NCBI GenBank assembly: GCA_907163345.1 | Contig: CAJQUN010000009.1 | Location: 1,178,001-1,242,000, forward strand | From: Haberlea rhodopensis | Lineage: Eukaryota > Streptophyta > Magnoliopsida > Lamiales > Gesneriaceae | Direction: 5' to 3' | DNA: 64,000 nt | Shown here: positions 59,730-64,000 of the stretch, one piece after another | Layout of the letters: each line of letters opens with the position of its first letter | How positions within the stretch are numbered: position 1 is the first letter of the stretch | Translations under genes and position numbers: made by a program | Notes under the pieces: generated by a model | Seen by the model: the letters and a program-made list of their open reading frames with translations, nothing else | What the model was told of the DNA's origin: nothing | Databases searched by the model: none

Positions 59730-62089
59730 GCATATACACAGAGAGCTAGTAAATCTTTTGTTTTCTTCCATCGTTTATAGTCAAATATTATTTATCGATC
59801 ATGAGTGTAAAATTAGCCTAGATGTATAAGAAAAAAGGGGAAACAACTAAACTTTCTAATGTTTGTTCTATGAATTCAAGAATCATTTACTGTGAGCCTT
59901 CACCAGAATTTAATTTAAAAATATAGTATAAAAAACAAAAAAAAATGAAAATGAAAATGAAACCGCCTTCAAAGAAGGTTTGGTTTCTTGATTTAAGATG
60001 TTGGATAAAACAAAAAAACAAACAAACAAACAAACTTGCTTAGTCTATCAAAATTCCTTTGATACATCAGTTTTATCGCTAAGTGCTGTCTTTTTATTCA
60101 TATTTCAAATTTATCGATTCATCGACTAAACATATATTAATTAATATTTTAAAACTTCAATGTCAAAGGTAGTAAATATAATATAATATCTTTATAAACA
60201 TTTCATTTATCTATAAAACTTTGTGGGCTACTAAATTCTTGAACTTTGATATTAAAGCCATGCTAAGGATATACAAGGAGAAAACCAAGAAAAAGGCATG
60301 ACGCACGAACATGAAGAATTTACATGTCTTGAAAGTGGCAGTTGTCCCCAGTTATTATTATATTTTGTTTCCTTTTAAATTATTTTTCCCCGAATAAAAA
60401 TGCTAGATTCACCATGTGCATGAATAATTGTTGGCGAGTTCGAGTACGTTTCTATGATTATTTATATTATTATAGTAATTATATCAGTATTATGTTAAGC
60501 ACACACATCTCTCATAACAAACATTTTAAAAAAATATAGTAATTAATGAAGCACTATCTTATGGTAATTGCAGGATAAGGCCGACCAGCAAAAATAAGTG
60601 AGGGAGATTCGATTTGGGGATCAAATTAATATTTTTGTAATGAGAAGATAAAATTTATATGTTTAAAATATAATTTGATTTTTGTCTCTATTTTGGGAGG
60701 GGTGTATCATCACCCTCTACTCCACTATGTGGAGGAAATTGCAATAATTATAATGATGATTATTAGATTATGGATAACAAGGAGATAGACTTCAGGCAGG
60801 CAATCACTTAATTTTTTCAAGTAAAGATTGAATGGGGTCTTCGAAATATCGCCTATATCAATATGCCTACCAGACCAAGTCCATACCAGATATATATGAC
60901 GTATCCAGCGAACCCCCTAGTATGGATATCCTAGCTAGCTCTTTATGTGCTTCGGTTTATCTTGTTACTACGGTGGGAATGCTTGGCTAGAACTACCTTA
61001 AGGCATCCTTAGAAGACTATTAAAGGCCTAAGGAGCTTCATGTAGAGCATTAAGGCACATCCAAGGCAGGAATAACAAAATGGGCAATATATATCCCAAA
61101 AATAAATTAAAATAAAAATAATTAGGCAAAAGTTGTAGCTGTATGAGTTGGCTTTCAAATAAAATTGACATCAAGTCATTTCGACGAACACACAAGTTGT
61201 TATGCTAGGAAACATAATAGATGTCGTTCACGTGGTCCGATCCAACACACATTTCAAATACAAATGTAAGTACTAGTACATGCCTTTATTAAAATATAAG
61301 ATTTCTCATATTTATTCTTAATTATATAATTAATATAAGATAATCATATAATTATTAAGGATTTAAACATGATTCATAATAATATATACGATTGCGAGAA
61401 TCTTTACAGATACATGCATAAATTAAATTTTGTCAATATCCAAGTTTTTTTCCCGTGTGTCATGACATGTGAAGATGATCATTAATTCGATTATCCTAGG
61501 CGCATAAGTTATTCAGATATATTTTCTAAAAACAATATTTAAAATAATAGTTTTGGTTGCTAAATGCTGATTAGGAAATTCTTGTATGGATATGATGTGG
61601 ATCCCGATTCATGCACAAATATACACAAAAGTATTTAGTGTGTTGATGTGTGAAATGGAGCTCAGAATCCGATCTATATAAGAATTTCTTGTGCATACCT
61701 GATTGTTTTGGCACGTATACACACGTTCCGTGTACAAGCCAAAACTTGGCTGACATATTCAGATGCTAACATGCATTGACACTTGCAAATAATTGAATCA
61801 AAATCGTAAAGCAATCGATCATCCACCAAAACGAGAATGTTACTTTTGTTTTGTAATTATTGATTTATTTCTTTAAATTTTTGATGTCATATTGGATAGC
61901 GATATTTAATTCCCATTAAAAAAAATAACATTTTAGTAAAATTTATAAAATTAATATGGAGTGGGTAAAATGTTTGACATGTTTCGTGAAAAAATTAAGA
62001 AATATAAAAAAATGTATCTATTTTTTTTTAAAAAAAATACAACTTTACTGCATCAATAATCTATTAATCTCATCTCTCTTAATAATGGA
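59730..62089. other. Intergenic stretch, nothing recognised
   Basis: 2.36 kb of AT-rich sequence with an (AAAC)n patch near 60010-60033. No gene, RNA or element end supported. Confidence 0.5.
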
Positions 62090-62625
62090 ATATCATAGGA
62101 TGAATCGATTTCTTCGGTAAAATTCCCTGCAAGCGCCGAACAAGAAATGTCCCAACAAGAAGCTCCGAGCAGAAAGCCCCGAAGAACATTTTACCCTGCT
62201 TGGAATATTGGTCAAAGAAGACCCGGACGTAAACAACAAATCAACCGACGTAAATAAACGTGCAGTAATGGAACGCTGATTTTTCGGACACATTTTGCCT
62301 CCAATAATGACATTATCATAGGAGATCGTGTTCGGATTTCCCGCGAGCTAACCACCGGGATCAGCCCTATAAATACCAACTGACAGTTTCATTGTAAAGG
62401 GTTGAACTTTCCTATCAAGAAAAGACTCCGAAGATATTACACCATAGTCTGTTCGGTCTTTTGCTCTTATGCTATTTTTTCGAAAGTTTTTATTTTGCGC
62501 CTGAGTTGTAAATCAAAGTAAAAGTTATAGTGAAAATTCATACTGGACTAGGCCCCGTTGCTTTTCCTTCGATTTGGAGGTTTTCCAGGTAAAAATTTTG
62601 GTGTCTTTCTTTTATTTTCCGCAAG
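62090..62625 (+). repeat. Dispersed LTR-like repeat, copy 2
   Basis: The better-preserved copy of the 44365-44900 repeat. It contains CCTATAAATACCAACTGACA (a TATA-like box at about 62368) followed by GTAAAGGGTTGAACTTTCC, the layout of a plant LTR U3/R/U5. No coding frame next to it. Confidence 0.6.
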
Positions 62626-63235
62626 CACTTAAATCTACCAAATACGAAAAAAATCGAATCACATCAATAATATATAATACTAATCGTAAAATTTTAAACG
62701 AAAAAGGTCTGAGACTTTTTTTTTGGTTTGAGACGAAATTAAAAAATCAAGCTCATCAAACGACGTAATGCATTCAAGTTTAATTTTTCATTAATAGAGT
62801 TTTTCAAAATTGTGGAGTATAGACTCGCATATATAGTATCTGTCTTTCTGTTTTAACATGCTATAAAAAAAACTCTTGTTAGGTTCTATAACCGGACAAA
62901 AGTTGTTATTATGTTGCTAATATATTTTATTAATTGTGCAAATTATATATGATAATCTACATCTTAATTATTTGCTAGAAATGGTTTAAAGTTTAATTGC
63001 TGAAATACCAACCTGATCCCATTGCAGCTGATTATTTAGTAACATCTCATTGCTCAGACATTGAGATAACGTACATCTAAAGAGGTTGGACAAACAACTC
63101 AAAATGCAAACTCGTATTTCATAACATTAGGGCCGATCATATGTTAAAAAGGAGAAAATCATATGCAAGACCTTGCTGAAGATTTTTCTAACAACAACCA
63201 GCTTGATAAGAATAATTTTAGTCTGAAGGCCATAT
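62626..63235. other. Intergenic
   Basis: No supported feature in 610 bp. Confidence 0.4.
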
Positions 63236-64000
63236 TGTTGGATTAATATTGTATTATTGAGTTAATAATTAAAAGCCCAATAATTATGTTTTATTTTGTT
63301 AATGAGAACAAAATTATGGTAAGTTAATTATGAATAGTCAATTAGGCTAAAGAAATCCCACATTGAGTAATTGAGACACTTATGTTTTGTTTATAATGAG
63401 ATACAAATCAATAGAGTGTAGTTAAGTAGTAAAGATGGGTGCCCCTCGCGCGCCGTCCGTCCGTCCGCACGCTCCGCTCGGCACGGCACGGCACGCCTCG
63501 GCTCGCCGCGCCGCGCGCGTCGCGTCGCGTGTCGCTGCCGCGAAGGCAGTCCTATTTTTTTACTACACGGATTTCTGAAATGACTTTTCATCTACCTGAC
63601 TTTTCATATTCTGCTGAGTATTAAGTTTGAGACTTTTCACCTACCTGCAGAATTGATGCCAGATTTAAGTGTGAGACTTAAATCCATATTAATATGATGT
63701 TAAGTGTTGAGACTTTTCATCTACCCCATTAAACTTTACACTTAATTCTGAGACCTTCGGAGTGGTGTGCCGCTCAGCTATATAAGCTGCTTCAGCCATA
63801 TGTTTTCATCATCCCGAAATTGCATTTCATATCATATCATATTATCTTGAGAGTACTACACACTGTTGAGTGTTCGAGTGAGTCTGTCTGGGTTTCTGCT
63901 TCAATCCAAATAGAGGTGTTCGGACGTTGTACCTTGGAACTCTCTTGTCCAGGAGGCCAGAAGTTGTAGGCGGGCAATTTAGAGTTTATGAGCACACGGT
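63236..64000 (+). mobile_element. LTR of a retrotransposon, continues past the window
   Basis: It begins TGTTGGATTAATATTGTATT and has the copia-like phrase AAAGAAATCCCACATTGAG. Three copies of GAGACTTTTCATCTACC / GAGACTTTTCACCTACCT follow (about 63625-63725). A TATA box CTATATAAGCTGC lies at 63778-63790 with a leader-like stretch to the window end. The closing CA and any coding part are outside. Confidence 0.6.
63436..63545. other. GC-rich, simple-repeat island inside the LTR
   Basis: About 110 bp made of CCGTCCGTCCGTCC, GGCACGGCACGGCACG and GCGCGTCGCGTCGCGTGTCGC runs, in sequence that is otherwise around two-thirds A+T. Each run is a 4-5-bp repeat. Confidence 0.85.

Noticed and set aside
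44365..62625. One 18-kb LTR retrotransposon bounded by the two matching repeats
   Set aside because: The interval holds several unrelated complete insertions and no gag-pol in that orientation, and the two copies are strongly diverged; two solo LTRs are simpler.
63391..63624. Arg/Ala-rich frames on both strands
   Set aside because: Products of the GC-rich simple-repeat island inside an LTR, open on both strands for compositional reasons.
1..64000. tRNA, rRNA or other structured RNA genes
   Set aside because: Read for tRNA A/B boxes and rRNA words on both strands by eye; nothing convincing was seen. A tRNAscan or Infernal run would be decisive.

Overview
This window is nuclear DNA from a plant, most likely a eudicot. 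The grounds are spliced genes with GT-AG introns, a TFIID subunit, a thylakoid-lumen protein relic, an AT-rich background, and many plant-type transposable elements: MULE, hAT, Ty1-copia, Ty3-gypsy-like LTRs, an RTE LINE, a Helitron candidate and MITEs. The species cannot be named from the sequence alone. Two host genes are complete. One is a 13-exon minus-strand gene (14614-25086, 691 codons plus stop, every junction in phase) that fuses a degenerate phosphoglycerate-kinase-like domain to a TrmB-type tRNA (guanine-N7) methyltransferase. The other is an intronless-CDS TAF8 (30088-31221, minus). A short acylphosphatase gene (39975-40885, minus) has an apparent one-base frameshift in exon 1. A thylakoid-lumen 15-kDa/TPM-type gene (37348-39343, plus) and a CDC48 3' fragment (10945-11761, minus) are broken. 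A small two-exon reading frame (27016-27491, minus) is uncertain.

Layout. 1-7650: a Mutator-like element with two convergent genes, a Ulp1-type protease and a MURA-type transposase. A 20-bp tandem array fills the space between them, and a second array of the same unit fills the only transposase intron. 8277-10800: a decayed hAT transposase. 10945-12788: CDC48 pseudogene, then the 3' end and LTR of a copia element. 14614-25086: the PGK/TrmB fusion, with a 3-kb copia relic in one intron. 25736-31700: LINE tail, gypsy-like fragment, TAF8. 32440-36775: a deleted relative of the first MULE, with its own GTGCA-core array and a transposase 3' relic. 36785-37248: Helitron candidate. 37348-40885: the two small plastid or acylphosphatase-type genes. 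42400-47220: four MITEs, two of them with good target-site duplications. 48954-51312: a large foldback element with a 10-bp target-site duplication. 52958-59399: a minus-strand copia element split by a 2001-bp solo LTR. 63236-end: the start of another LTR with a very GC-rich island.

The most unusual signal is that three separate elements (1-7650, 32440-36775, 48954-51312) all carry long tandem arrays of about 20-24-bp units built on a GGTGCA core. In two of them the core is GGTGCATG, which contains the RY motif CATGCA on the opposite strand. One array is the transposase intron and another forms the arms of the foldback. Apart from this, gene order gives little functional linkage: the host genes look like an ordinary eukaryotic neighbourhood heavily invaded by transposons.
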